This document shows, piece by piece, positions 1-8,573 of a DNA stretch of 64,000 nt; positions within the stretch are counted from its first letter, which is position 1, and each line of letters starts with the position of its first letter. The translations under genes were made by a program, and so were the position numbers. Origin of the DNA: JAKLFA01 sp964450385 (lineage in GTDB: Bacteria; Omnitrophota; Gorgyraeia; Zapsychrales; JANLHA01); the NCBI GenBank assembly GCA_964450385.1, contig CAYVEC010000002.1, positions 62,001 to 126,000 of the forward strand, in the 5' to 3' direction. Below the pieces are notes generated by a model. It worked only from the letters and a program-made list of their open reading frames with translations, did no database searches and was not told the DNA's origin.

Positions 1-181
1 AAATACATTCCCCATAGCCTACGGCTTCGTGAAGGGATCCGATGACACGGGCACCGGCCGACCGCAACGACTCGGCCTTTGAGATATCCCGGTTATAGGC
101 CGTGACTTCATGGCCGGCCTCGAGCAACCGCTCTGCCATGGGGAAACCCATCCGTCCTGTGCCCACCACCGTTATCCTCAT
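1..181 (-). CDS. 3-hydroxyisobutyrate / beta-hydroxyacid dehydrogenase family protein, N-terminal part
   Basis: The ATG is at 181 and the gene runs off the left edge, so only about 60 N-terminal residues are visible. They form one Rossmann beta-alpha-beta unit with the dinucleotide motif GTGRMGFPMAERLLEAG, followed by an acidic/basic end of beta-2 (AYNRD). This is the N-terminal signature of the NAD(P)-dependent beta-hydroxyacid dehydrogenase family (3-hydroxyisobutyrate, tartronate semialdehyde, glyoxylate/succinic semialdehyde reductases). The Arg after the second motif Gly suggests nothing certain about cofactor choice. Substrate cannot be told from this fragment because the catalytic Lys lies outside the window. 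A GGGGCGG SD precedes the start. Confidence 0.85.
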   Translation of the reverse strand, partial: MRITVVGTGRMGFPMAERLLEAGHEVTAYNRDISKAESLRSAGARVIGSLHEAVGYGECI

Positions 182-239
182 CTGCCGCCCCTATAATCCC
201 GCGCCCTCTCCCTGCCCCTAGGATCTTAAAAAATAATGA

Positions 240-737
240 TTACTCAACTGGGGCCGACGGAGCAGGGCCCTTTTGATTTTTTGAAACGACCTCCTTGATC
301 ACATCGATGAGGACATCCGTCGCCACAGGTTTCGAGACATATTCAACAACGCCGTAGACCGAGGCAAGGGCCTCAGGATTCTTGCTCTCAGGGATCTCCC
401 CCCGGTTCTTCACAAGCGATGTATTCGGCAGCCATTTAAACGAATCTGCTTTTTTATTATAAACCATCTCTCCCCGGCCGCTCACCATGATCACCGGGAT
501 ACGGCGCGTTTCCTCCATCGCTTTCAGGGCGCGGACGATGTCCGCCCCCTTGCGCTGCGGCATCACATTATCCAATAAAATGACCTGCGGGCACTCCCTG
601 CGGGCCAGATCCTCAGCCTCAAGAGGATTCGTCGTAAAGACGACCTCAAATCCTCCGGTGCTCTCGAGATTCTCTTTGAGAACCGTGCAAAAATCCGCCT
701 CATCGTCCACCATCATAACCTTGATCAATCCATCCAT
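240..737 (-). CDS. Stand-alone response-regulator receiver protein with an insertion
   Basis: A 165-residue protein made of one CheY-like receiver domain and no output domain. The acidic pair is D11-D12 (MMVDDEADF), the predicted phosphorylation site D56 (VILLDNVMP), the switch Ser S86 (IMVSGRG) and the conserved Lys K136 (YVSKPV). Between S86 and K136 there are about 35 more residues than in a standard receiver, ending near a Lys/Glu/Pro-rich stretch. The ATG at 737 is chosen because GGGAGGGG lies just upstream; longer readings have no SD. No histidine kinase is adjacent. It could act as a phosphate shuttle or work through protein-protein contacts; the partner is unknown. Confidence 0.85.
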   Translation of the reverse strand: MDGLIKVMMVDDEADFCTVLKENLESTGGFEVVFTTNPLEAEDLARRECPQVILLDNVMPQRKGADIVRALKAMEETRRIPVIMVSGRGEMVYNKKADSFKWLPNTSLVKNRGEIPESKNPEALASVYGVVEYVSKPVATDVLIDVIKEVVSKNQKGPAPSAPVE

Positions 738-830
738 AAACACCCCTCCCGTAAAATAATAGCCATGTGTATGATACATCGGTTTTAAAGATGTTACCAA
801 AAAGAAAAACAGAAATTTTCCGCGCCGAGG

Positions 831-1856
831 CTAGGAAGCTCTCTGGTCGCGGAGACGGTTGCCGATATGGTAGGCCGCGATACCAAAGGCGACGGAGGCG
901 TTCAGCGAATTTTTCATGCCGTGCATCTTGATATCGATCGCATAATCAGCAAGCGGGATCAGCTCCTCGGAGATCCCCTCGACTTCATTCCCGACGACAA
1001 GGCAGACCGGTCCATGCGGCTCGTATTCATGATAATCCCGGCTTTGATCTGTTTGTTCCAAAAGGACGATCTGATAGCCTTCAGACTTAAGACGCGCGAC
1101 GGTCGCGACCACATCTTTATCATACGCCCAGGGAACGGTCTGCTCCGCGCCAAGAGCCGTTTTATGGATCTCTGACTGGGGAGGAAATCCGGTGATCCCG
1201 CAGAGCCACACCTGAGCGAGCCCCGCACCGTCCGCCGTCCGAAAGACCGAACCGACATTGTGAAGGCTTCGAATATTATCCAGGACCACAACAAACGGCA
1301 GCCGCGGATGCTGATGCCGCGCCTGACGGGCCACGATCTCCTCGTGGGAAAGTTTCCGACGCGGCTTGCGACTTAATTTCTTAAAATGGAGTTTCGGCCA
1401 ATGCTCTTCCGCCAGAATATAGCCGACACAGTTCGGGGACCCGCAGCGGCAGGGGTGGTCTTCATGGTTCTCGAAATCATAACCGTAGTTATAGGTGAGC
1501 TCTGTTCCCTTTTGAATATCCTTGAGCGCCACGATCCAGATGTGCCCCCGAACCAATTCGGCCTCACAGTTCGGAAGGCAGGCGTGATTGATGAAACGCG
1601 CCGTGTTATACGGGACATTGCCATCGAGATCATAACGTGCGTTCAAGGTAAAGATATAGACCGCGCCCTTCGTCTTATCGTGACGATGCTGATGCAGCGG
1701 GATCTCGGCCCGGCGTTCTGATTCGGCCTTTGTGATCTTCTCGCCCACATACTCGATGACGCGCGTTCCCGCCGGAATATCCCGGCGCGCGACGACCCCG
1801 CGGCCATGGATCGGGGAATTCACAACCTTGATATACGGACTCCGTGTCGCCTGCAC
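831..1856 (-). CDS. SET-domain / SPOUT (SpoU-TrmH) methyltransferase fusion
   Basis: A 341-residue fusion of two unrelated AdoMet methyltransferase folds. Residues about 5-148 are a SET domain: GRGVVA near 18, RFINHACLPNCEA (87-99), ELTYNYGYD (119-127) and a post-SET zinc motif CRCGSPNCVGY (136-146). A basic linker (158-183) leads to a SPOUT domain (about 185-335) with all three SpoU motifs: NIRSLHNVGSVFRTADG (194-210), CLVVGNEVEGIS (285-296) and MKNSLNASVAFGIAAYH (314-330). SET domains methylate protein lysines and SpoU enzymes 2'-O-methylate tRNA or rRNA; which substrates are used here is unknown. Start is GTG with a G-rich SD. A TATAAT box lies at 1887-1892 on the minus strand. Confidence 0.9.
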   Translation of the reverse strand: MQATRSPYIKVVNSPIHGRGVVARRDIPAGTRVIEYVGEKITKAESERRAEIPLHQHRHDKTKGAVYIFTLNARYDLDGNVPYNTARFINHACLPNCEAELVRGHIWIVALKDIQKGTELTYNYGYDFENHEDHPCRCGSPNCVGYILAEEHWPKLHFKKLSRKPRRKLSHEEIVARQARHQHPRLPFVVVLDNIRSLHNVGSVFRTADGAGLAQVWLCGITGFPPQSEIHKTALGAEQTVPWAYDKDVVATVARLKSEGYQIVLLEQTDQSRDYHEYEPHGPVCLVVGNEVEGISEELIPLADYAIDIKMHGMKNSLNASVAFGIAAYHIGNRLRDQRAS

Positions 1857-1952
1857 CTCGCCCCCCTCTGTTGTTCAAATATTGGGATTATACCAGAAAT
1901 CCGACTGGAAAAAAGATGTATCGTTGAGACCGCGCCGGGCCGTCCCCTGTGT

Positions 1953-1958
1953 TATAAT
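1953..1958 (+). promoter_or_regulatory. -10 box (TATAAT) for the AsmA-like gene, probable leaderless start
   Basis: TATAAT ends six bases before the ATG at 1965, so initiation about 6-7 bases downstream would fall on the A of the start codon. No SD is present. A TTGAGA lies at 1924-1929 but the 23-base spacer is too long for a normal -35. The leaderless reading is inference. Confidence 0.5.
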
Positions 1959-1964
1959 AACACC

Positions 1965-4900
1965 ATGCGTCGAATCCTTCTGATCACGAGCATTGTTCTA
2001 GCCATCCTCGTAGCGGCTATCGCTGGAGGGATCGTCTATGTCCGCAGGGTCCTGGTCCCGGTAACGCTCAAGACCGCGCTCATCGAACGCCTGACAACCG
2101 CCCTCGGCCGCCCCGTACGCCTCGACCGTATCGATTATGCCTGGACCACAGGACTCACGATCGAACAACTCCATATCGCGCAGGCGCCAGAGGACGCATC
2201 CCCTCTCATCGTCATCCCGACGCTCACATGCCGGCCGCTTCTCATCCCGCTCATCATCACAAAAAAGATCATCATCCCCTCGCTGACCCTGAGCGGGCCC
2301 GAGGTCTCCCTGATCAAAAAGGAGGACGGACGCTGGGGGATTGAGACCATCATGCAGTCTAAAGGCGGCACGCCATCAGCGATCGCCATCGGAAAGATCT
2401 TGATCCATGATGGAACCCTCTCGGTCAAAGACCGCTCGGGCGCAATCCAAGACGTCTCCCTCAATGCGGTCACAGCGGAGATCTCCCTGTCGTCCCTAAC
2501 GAGCGCGCGTTTCTCGCTGACCGGCACCTATAATAACAACCCCTCCTCAACGATTGCCCTCTCGGGATCATGTCACATCACAAAAAGAATTCTCAATCTC
2601 ACAACAGCGCGGGTCGCCAATATCGACCTCGCCCCTTCGATCATCCCGTTCTTAAATCTCTCATCCATGGTCAAGGCCGCCTCAATCACAGCAGCAGATA
2701 CGTCCTTCTCCATTGACAAACAAAAGATCACGATGACCGGCTCTCTCTCGGGGGCTCTCCATCTCACAATCCCTGGTCTCACCCTCATTCATCAAGAGCT
2801 GTCCCTGACCGATATCGATGGCCACTATGAACCCCAGGCCTGGGACATCGCCGCCGCTGCTGTCACAAGCCGCGGCTGGACAATACACCATCCGTCCGTC
2901 AATATCGATGGCACAGCGATCAACCTCCACCAAATCTCCCTTGTCAAAAAAGGCTCGGGTTATACCCTGAACCTCCCCACAGCCTCGGCCGAAGGGCTGA
3001 CCGTTCACCTCAAGGATCAGACCCTCACCGCACATTTTGTCCGCAGCCAGAATGCCCGACTTAACATGAACAGCGGCGATCTGAAGCTCACAGGTGGATT
3101 CGAATGTAAAAATATCTCACTCCCTCTCAACAGGGGTTCTGTCTCGGGCAACATTGCCGTGCCGGCGCTCGATCTGACCCGCGACCAGGACGTGCTTACG
3201 GTCAAAACAAACGGCGAGGCAACCGGCATCAGCACCGATATTCCCGGAAAAATCACCCTTACCGGGGATTATTCTGTCGACGCGGTGACGCTTCAACATA
3301 AAAAAGGCCAGACCATCATTGACCTTGCCGTCCGCTCGCAAATGGTCGCTGCTAAACTTCCCGACGGCATCACATTAAACGGCCCTGTCCAAACCTCAGG
3401 AAAACTCACGCTGACGCCAAAGGCGGACCCTGCCTATCAAGGATCGATCACGTTGACGAATGTGAGGCTCTCAGGGCTCAAGAAGATCCCTGACGTCGGG
3501 TCCATCTCCGGAATCCTCACGCTTGAGACCGACCGGGTCGTCACAAAAAAACCAATCACCCTATCGCTCGGCGGCCAGCAGGTCCATCTGACGGCCATGG
3601 TCAAAAATTTTAATAACCCCTATTGCGAGGCCACGATCTCCGCGTCAGGTATCCGGCTTGAAGACTACAGCGACTACGCGGGCGACTTCCTCACCCGTCA
3701 TCGCCTTGCCGTTCGCGGAAGCGCCGACGTGGATCTCGAGGTCCAAGGTCCGCTCTCAGCCATTACAGCGGCCGACTATACGATCACTGCCCACGTCACA
3801 AACGCGGCCGTATCGCTCGGGGACCATGCTGATCTTTTTCAAGAAATCCGCGGAGAGGTGAAATATAAAAAAGGCTTCGTCTCCTGGTCTGACCTGAAGT
3901 TCTCGTCGTTAGGAACCGCATATTCCTCAACCGGGACGCTCAAGAATTTCGATCGCCCCGTGATTTCCTTCAAACTGAACAACCCGAAATTCCAGCTCTC
4001 CCTGTCCTCGCGGTCATCAGGCAACCAGCATGAGATCTCCCGGCTCGAGCTCAAAGGCGGCAAGACCTCGCTCTCCGGCCAAGGCCGGATCAGCACCTCC
4101 ACCAAAATACCCATGATTGAGCTCTCGCTCGAAGGACAGATCGACACCGCCACCGTCGGCGACATCGATCAACGGCTCGCCAAGCCGCTCCAGCCGTTTG
4201 CTCCTCAAGGGCTGCTCTCCATGTCTCTCGCGATCAACGGCCCGGCCCAATGGCCCCTGGACCCAAAAACATCCGGATCGCTATTCGCCCAGAGCCGAGA
4301 ACTCATCATCAATCAATATGCCCTCTCCTCGTTCCAACTCTCCGCCGGCCTCTCAGCCGGACAACCCGCATCCCTCGACCTCTCCGCCCTCTTTTATGAC
4401 GGACGGCTCGAGCTCAAAAGCCGGGTTCAACTGGACGACCCCCAACTCAATATGCAGACACAGTTCCAGCTCGACGGATGCGACCTCGCGAAGCTGAAGA
4501 ACGCATCCCCCCTCAAAGAAAAAAATCTCTCCGGGACCCTCTCGACGTCATTTTTTATGCAAGGCCCTCTTAAAGAGACCCGGTCGGTTATCGGTAACGG
4601 GACCATCACGGCGACTAACGGGCATCTCTATACAGCGATCCTCAAGGGGGCCTGGAAAGACCTCCTGATCGATGAATTCCAAAATATCGTTTTTACGGAT
4701 GGACGCGCAACCTTCAAGATCAAGAACAACCAGATCATGAGCAACGACCTCTACCTGAGGAGCCAACGCATCGATCTCGACGGTTCAGGATGGATCGGCC
4801 TCGACAAACGCATCAACATTACCTTTATCCCCACATTTAAAGAATCCGCCATCCTGCGAACGGATTCAGAGGTCCTCAAAAAAGTCGTCACGACCGTCGT

Positions 4901-5054
4901 GACACAGACCCGGGGATATATCACGATCAAGCTCACCGGAACGTTGGACAAGCCCCAACACGCGGTTGAAAAAGACCCCTCCAAGCTCATGCAAAAGGCG
5001 ACCGAGAAACTCCTAGACGGCATGCACAATATCTTTGAGGGACTCACCGAATAA
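1965..5054 (+). CDS. AsmA-like / DUF748-type envelope protein
   Basis: A 1,029-residue protein beginning MRRILLITSIVLAILVAAIAG, one N-terminal membrane anchor, followed by a long beta-rich, low-Cys repetitive region typical of AsmA-like proteins that span the periplasm (AsmA/TamB/YhdP group). The last 250 residues resemble the AsmA C-terminal region (GNGTITATNGHLY, then DLYLRSQRIDLDGSGWIG). Family members are linked to lipid transport to, or biogenesis of, the outer membrane. The reading frame is open upstream to 1806, but the ATG at 1965 is preferred because it starts at the anchor and sits directly after a TATAAT box. It converges on rdgB with only seven bases between stop codons and no obvious terminator. 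Confidence 0.8.
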   Translation: MRRILLITSIVLAILVAAIAGGIVYVRRVLVPVTLKTALIERLTTALGRPVRLDRIDYAWTTGLTIEQLHIAQAPEDASPLIVIPTLTCRPLLIPLIITKKIIIPSLTLSGPEVSLIKKEDGRWGIETIMQSKGGTPSAIAIGKILIHDGTLSVKDRSGAIQDVSLNAVTAEISLSSLTSARFSLTGTYNNNPSSTIALSGSCHITKRILNLTTARVANIDLAPSIIPFLNLSSMVKAASITAADTSFSIDKQKITMTGSLSGALHLTIPGLTLIHQELSLTDIDGHYEPQAWDIAAAAVTSRGWTIHHPSVNIDGTAINLHQISLVKKGSGYTLNLPTASAEGLTVHLKDQTLTAHFVRSQNARLNMNSGDLKLTGGFECKNISLPLNRGSVSGNIAVPALDLTRDQDVLTVKTNGEATGISTDIPGKITLTGDYSVDAVTLQHKKGQTIIDLAVRSQMVAAKLPDGITLNGPVQTSGKLTLTPKADPAYQGSITLTNVRLSGLKKIPDVGSISGILTLETDRVVTKKPITLSLGGQQVHLTAMVKNFNNPYCEATISASGIRLEDYSDYAGDFLTRHRLAVRGSADVDLEVQGPLSAITAADYTITAHVTNAAVSLGDHADLFQEIRGEVKYKKGFVSWSDLKFSSLGTAYSSTGTLKNFDRPVISFKLNNPKFQLSLSSRSSGNQHEISRLELKGGKTSLSGQGRISTSTKIPMIELSLEGQIDTATVGDIDQRLAKPLQPFAPQGLLSMSLAINGPAQWPLDPKTSGSLFAQSRELIINQYALSSFQLSAGLSAGQPASLDLSALFYDGRLELKSRVQLDDPQLNMQTQFQLDGCDLAKLKNASPLKEKNLSGTLSTSFFMQGPLKETRSVIGNGTITATNGHLYTAILKGAWKDLLIDEFQNIVFTDGRATFKIKNNQIMSNDLYLRSQRIDLDGSGWIGLDKRINITFIPTFKESAILRTDSEVLKKVVTTVVTQTRGYITIKLTGTLDKPQHAVEKDPSKLMQKATEKLLDGMHNIFEGLTE

Positions 5055-5061
5055 GCTTTAA

Positions 5062-5664
5062 TTATCTTAGAATATCAAACCGAAGCACATCGTGGATTTT
5101 TCTGAGGGCCATGGCGCGATGGCTGATCGCGGCCTTCAGCGACGGATCCACCTGACCAAACGTCTGCCGATACTGGGGAAGGAAAAAGAGCGGATCATAC
5201 CCGAACCCATTCGACCCTCTGGGCTGATCAGCGATGGTGCCGCCACAAACCCCCGAGGCCATGACGAGAATATGACCCGCCTCAGCCAATACCGCGACAC
5301 AGCGGTATCGGGCCTGGCGCCGATCAAGCGGGACAGAGGCGAGCTCTTCAAGGAGGCGCTGATTGTTCATCGCGTCGGTCGCACGAGCGCCCGCGTACCG
5401 CGCCGAATAAACGCCGGGGCGGCCGGACAGGGCGTCAACCTCAAGCCCTGAATCCTCGCCGAGAATCAGTCCCGGGACCCGACGTGAGACAACGACTGCT
5501 TTGATACGGGCATTCGCCGCGAATGTCTCGCCGTCCTCAATGATCTCCGGCAGGTCCGCATAATCCGCGAGAGACCGAATAACGAGATCACAATCAGCGA
5601 GAAGGGCCCTAATCTCGTTCAGTTTTCCTTGATTCCGTGTCGCCACAACAAAAGATCGCGCCAT
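5062..5664 (-). CDS. rdgB: XTP/dITP diphosphatase (RdgB/HAM1)
   Basis: A 200-residue house-cleaning pyrophosphatase that hydrolyses non-canonical purine triphosphates (XTP, dITP/ITP) to monophosphates. Family motifs are present in order: ATRNQGKLNEI at the N-terminus, GEDSGLEVDALSGRPGVYSA in the middle with the metal-binding and catalytic acidic residues, and GSNGFGYDPLF for nucleotide binding. The length is normal for the family. The ATG directly abuts the stop of rph, so both are translated from one message, an arrangement (rph-rdgB) seen in many bacteria. It is the last gene of the long minus-strand run. Confidence 0.96.
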   Translation of the reverse strand: MARSFVVATRNQGKLNEIRALLADCDLVIRSLADYADLPEIIEDGETFAANARIKAVVVSRRVPGLILGEDSGLEVDALSGRPGVYSARYAGARATDAMNNQRLLEELASVPLDRRQARYRCVAVLAEAGHILVMASGVCGGTIADQPRGSNGFGYDPLFFLPQYRQTFGQVDPSLKAAISHRAMALRKIHDVLRFDILR

Positions 5665-6390
5665 CTAATCCTCCCCGATCCCGCAGCCTTTTAAAGCCGC
5701 CCGCTGGACCGCGACGATTGCACCGATCCCGTCGGCCGCAGCCGCATACATCTGATCAAACTGCTTTTTGCTGAACGGCGCGCCCTCGGCGGTCCCCTGG
5801 ATCTCAACGATCTTCCCGTGTCCAGTCATGACCACGTTCATATCAACGCCGGCCGTTGAATCCTCGGCATAATTCAGATCAACCGCGACCTCACCGTCAC
5901 AGACCCCAACACTCACCGCGGCGACAAGGTCCTTCACCGGAACGGACGGGATCAGGCCGTCGGTCTTCGCCTTTTTGAGCGCCAGGGCCAAGGCCACACA
6001 CCCGCCGGTGACCGAGGCCGTACGCGTGCCTCCGTCAGCCTGAATGACATCACAATCGATCTTGACCGTCCTCTCGCCAAGCTCGGACATCTCGACGACC
6101 GACCGCAGGGAACGGCCGATGAGCCGCTGGATCTCCTGAATACGGCCCGCGGTCTGATTCCGCTTGACCCGCTGAGGGCACGAGCCCGGAAGCATGCCGT
6201 ATTCCGCCGTCACCCACCCCTGCCCCGTGCCTTTTAGGAACGGCGGAACCCCATCCTCGATCATGGCCGTGCAGACAACATGTGTATCACCAAAAGCAAT
6301 GAGACATGAGCCGTGGGCATGCTTGATATAATTCTTTTTGATAACGACCTTCCGAATCTGCCGAGGCTCGCGGCCGTCACGTCGAGACAT
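5665..6390 (-). CDS. rph: Ribonuclease PH
   Basis: A 241-residue phosphorolytic 3'-5' exoribonuclease that trims tRNA 3' ends. It starts with SRRDGREPRQIR, as RNase PH proteins do, and keeps the phosphate/RNA-binding segment MLPGSCPQRVKR and the core KIDCDVIQADGGTRTASVTG with the catalytic Asp pair. Length matches the family (about 240). Its start overlaps queF by fourteen bases and its stop abuts the rdgB start, so the three are likely co-translated. Confidence 0.96.
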   Translation of the reverse strand: MSRRDGREPRQIRKVVIKKNYIKHAHGSCLIAFGDTHVVCTAMIEDGVPPFLKGTGQGWVTAEYGMLPGSCPQRVKRNQTAGRIQEIQRLIGRSLRSVVEMSELGERTVKIDCDVIQADGGTRTASVTGGCVALALALKKAKTDGLIPSVPVKDLVAAVSVGVCDGEVAVDLNYAEDSTAGVDMNVVMTGHGKIVEIQGTAEGAPFSKKQFDQMYAAAADGIGAIVAVQRAALKGCGIGED

Positions 6391-6808
6391 CGCGCCCTCC
6401 CCTCTTCTGCCGGCGCCGGTAATCGGCCCGGACGTTTGTGGTGATGCCGCCCCGCGGATTCATGACGATCTCGACCCTCATCCACCTCGGGTGACAGGCA
6501 CCGACAAGATCATCCAGGATCCGATTCACCAGATGCTCGTGAAAGATCCCCACCGAACGGTACGCGGTCAAATACATCTTGAACGACTTCAATTCAATAC
6601 AATAATCCGCCGGGGCATAGACCACATCAATAACCGCGAAATCCGGCAAACCGGTCTTCGGGCAGATGCAGGTAAACTCAGGGATCTCCAAATGGACCTC
6701 ATAGTCACGGTCCGCATACTGATTCGTCCAGACCTCGATCTCGGGCAGCGACAGCGCGCGGACCGCCTGCTGAAGCCCTTCATACGACCCTGTTCTCACC
6801 TTTGCCAT
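6377..6808 (-). CDS. queF: NADPH-dependent preQ0 reductase QueF
   Basis: A 143-residue type I (unimodular) QueF, which reduces the nitrile of 7-cyano-7-deazaguanine (preQ0) to the aminomethyl group of preQ1 in queuosine synthesis. The covalent-catalysis Cys is in EFTCICPKTGLPDF and the QueF motif with its Glu is ELKSFKMYLTAYRS, followed by GIFHE. Two ATGs are adjacent (6811 and 6808); the second has the better distance to GAGG. It overlaps rph and lies fifteen bases after queE, completing a queD-queC-queE-queF order. Confidence 0.95.
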   Translation of the reverse strand: MAKVRTGSYEGLQQAVRALSLPEIEVWTNQYADRDYEVHLEIPEFTCICPKTGLPDFAVIDVVYAPADYCIELKSFKMYLTAYRSVGIFHEHLVNRILDDLVGACHPRWMRVEIVMNPRGGITTNVRADYRRRQKRGGRDVST

Positions 6809-6825
6809 CATTCACCTCACTCACG

Positions 6826-7497
6826 TTACGGAATTTCGATTAATCGATGGACCTGCGGGAGGACCCTCACCCGACGGAGGCCTTCACGGGCCATGTCCAT
6901 GCATTCAAGCGCCCGCCGCAAGGCCCCCTCTCGAAGCCGCCCGGTCTCGGGCTGAACGCAGAGCGGGATCTCCGGAGAGACGGAACGGATGATCTCGACC
7001 GCCCGGCGGAATTCATCAGCGTCTGTCTCGGGCGTCACGACGATCTTCACAAACACCTCGGTCCCGACCGCGGCCCTCAAAAACGCCTCATGCCGCTCCC
7101 ACAAAGGCGGGACGCCTGCCGACGACGGGAGTTTGATATCCATGGCGACCGTCGTCACCCAAACGATCACCTTCCTCAAACCCTCCACAATGGTCCCGTT
7201 CGTCTCAAGATAGATCGGGATCCCGGCCCGAACCAGATGAGGAAAAACCTCCGCGAGGCCCTCGGCCTGTTCGAGCGGCTCACCTCCGGTAAAACTCACC
7301 GTGTCGCCCGACCGGTATCGCGCCTGAATCTCATCAACAAGATCGTGTGCCGTCATCACCCGTTGCAGCGGAGAGGCAGTGTCGCACCAACGGCAGCCGA
7401 GGTCACACCCCGCAAGCCGCACAAAAAGATGCGGTGCCCCAGCGTAGAACCCTTCACCCTGAAGCGATGAAAAAATCTCAGTCACCCGGATATCCAT
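6826..7497 (-). CDS. queE: 7-carboxy-7-deazaguanine synthase QueE (radical SAM)
   Basis: A 223-residue radical SAM enzyme that turns 6-carboxytetrahydropterin into 7-carboxy-7-deazaguanine. The N-terminus VTEIFSSLQGEGFYAG is diagnostic for QueE, and the 4Fe-4S cluster motif is C31-x3-C35-x2-C38 (GCDLGCRWCDT). SFTGGEPLEQ provides the SAM-binding GGEP motif. It lies between queC and queF, with a GAGGGG SD upstream of the ATG. Confidence 0.96.
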   Translation of the reverse strand: MDIRVTEIFSSLQGEGFYAGAPHLFVRLAGCDLGCRWCDTASPLQRVMTAHDLVDEIQARYRSGDTVSFTGGEPLEQAEGLAEVFPHLVRAGIPIYLETNGTIVEGLRKVIVWVTTVAMDIKLPSSAGVPPLWERHEAFLRAAVGTEVFVKIVVTPETDADEFRRAVEIIRSVSPEIPLCVQPETGRLREGALRRALECMDMAREGLRRVRVLPQVHRLIEIP

Positions 7498-7503
7498 ACG
7501 GCA

Positions 7504-8199
7504 CTACCCCTCAAGGGCCGGATCAACGACCCCTGCCTGCTGAAACCCCTTCGCTCGAAGAAGACAGCTATCACATCTCCCGCACGGCCGACGGCCGCCC
7601 GCATAGCACGACCACGTCAATTCATACGGCACGCCCAGACGCCGTCCGAGACGGATGATCTGGGCCTTGCTCTTATGGATCAAGGGAGTCTTCACCCTGA
7701 GCCGCCGACCCTCAACCCCTGCCTTCGTGCCCACGGCCAATACCCGCTGATAGGCCTTATAAAATTCCGGCCGGCAATCAGGGTATCCGGAATAATCAAC
7801 GGCATTCGCGCCGATAAAAATAGCCTCCGCCCCGAGAGCCTCGGCATGCGCCGCCGCGATACTCAAAAAAACGATATTCCTCGCCGGGACATAGGTGGAC
7901 GGGATCTCCGACACAAAATCAACACGATCCTTGGGGACATTCAGGGACCGGTCCAAGAGGGCCGATCCGGTCTCGGGCATTGCAAGGCGAACAAGACGGT
8001 ACCGGCACCCCGCCGCCTCTGCAACGGCGATCGCGCTCTTCACCTCACGGCGATGCCGCTGGCTGTAGTTAAAAATCAAGGCCTCGCAGGAATATCCCTC
8101 GGCCAGGGCATAATACAGGGTGGTGGCCGAATCCAGGCCCCCGGACAGAAGGACAAGGGCCGAACGCGTTCTTTTCTTATTAGGGGATGACATTCTCAT
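7504..8199 (-). CDS. queC: 7-cyano-7-deazaguanine (preQ0) synthase QueC
   Basis: A 231-residue ATP-dependent enzyme that converts 7-carboxy-7-deazaguanine to preQ0 via an amide. The PP-loop is LVLLSGGLDSATTLYY near residue 16, and the C-terminal zinc motif is SCYAGGRRPCGRCDSC (four Cys). VPARNIVFLSIAAAHAE is also typical. The ATG at 8199 overlaps the queD stop as ATGA, so translation is coupled; a second ATG at 8193 is possible. Confidence 0.96.
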   Translation of the reverse strand: MRMSSPNKKRTRSALVLLSGGLDSATTLYYALAEGYSCEALIFNYSQRHRREVKSAIAVAEAAGCRYRLVRLAMPETGSALLDRSLNVPKDRVDFVSEIPSTYVPARNIVFLSIAAAHAEALGAEAIFIGANAVDYSGYPDCRPEFYKAYQRVLAVGTKAGVEGRRLRVKTPLIHKSKAQIIRLGRRLGVPYELTWSCYAGGRRPCGRCDSCLLRAKGFQQAGVVDPALEG

Positions 8200-8558
8200 G
8201 GCCGGTAGATGACGCTCGCGGTGTCCGACTCCCAGACCCGCACATATGAAATGACAGCGCCCGGAAATTCCCGCGCCACGGCCTGATAAAGGACACGGGC
8301 CATATTCTCCGTCGAGGGATTCACGCCCTGAAATTCGTCAAGGTCATTGAGGCAGACATGGTCCCAGCGCTCCATGATGTGGCCGAGCCGCTTTTTGAGC
8401 TCTTTAAAATCAATGACCAGCCCGATCTGATTCAATTGGTCGGATTCCACGGCCACCTCGACCTTCCAGGTGTGCCCGTGGAGATTCTCACATGCCCCCT
8501 GATACCCTCTTAAAAAATGGGCGGATGAAAAATGATCCGAAACCACGAGCTGATACAT
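8196..8558 (-). CDS. queD: 6-carboxytetrahydropterin synthase QueD
   Basis: A 120-residue PTPS-fold enzyme converting 7,8-dihydroneopterin triphosphate to 6-carboxytetrahydropterin, the first dedicated queuosine/preQ0 step. Zinc ligands are H14 (SSAHFL) and H27, H29 (NLHGHTW); the catalytic Cys is C23 (GACENLHGH). The rest (WDHVCLNDLDEF, PSTENMARVLY) fits QueD. A purine-rich SD precedes the ATG. GTP cyclohydrolase I, which supplies its substrate, is not in the window. Confidence 0.95.
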   Translation of the reverse strand: MYQLVVSDHFSSAHFLRGYQGACENLHGHTWKVEVAVESDQLNQIGLVIDFKELKKRLGHIMERWDHVCLNDLDEFQGVNPSTENMARVLYQAVAREFPGAVISYVRVWESDTASVIYRP

Positions 8559-8573
8559 CCTATTCCCTCCTCC

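Noticed and set aside
6377..8558. preQ1 riboswitch upstream of the que genes
   Set aside because: queD follows murI after fifteen bases, which leaves no room for an aptamer; the que genes are internal to the long run.
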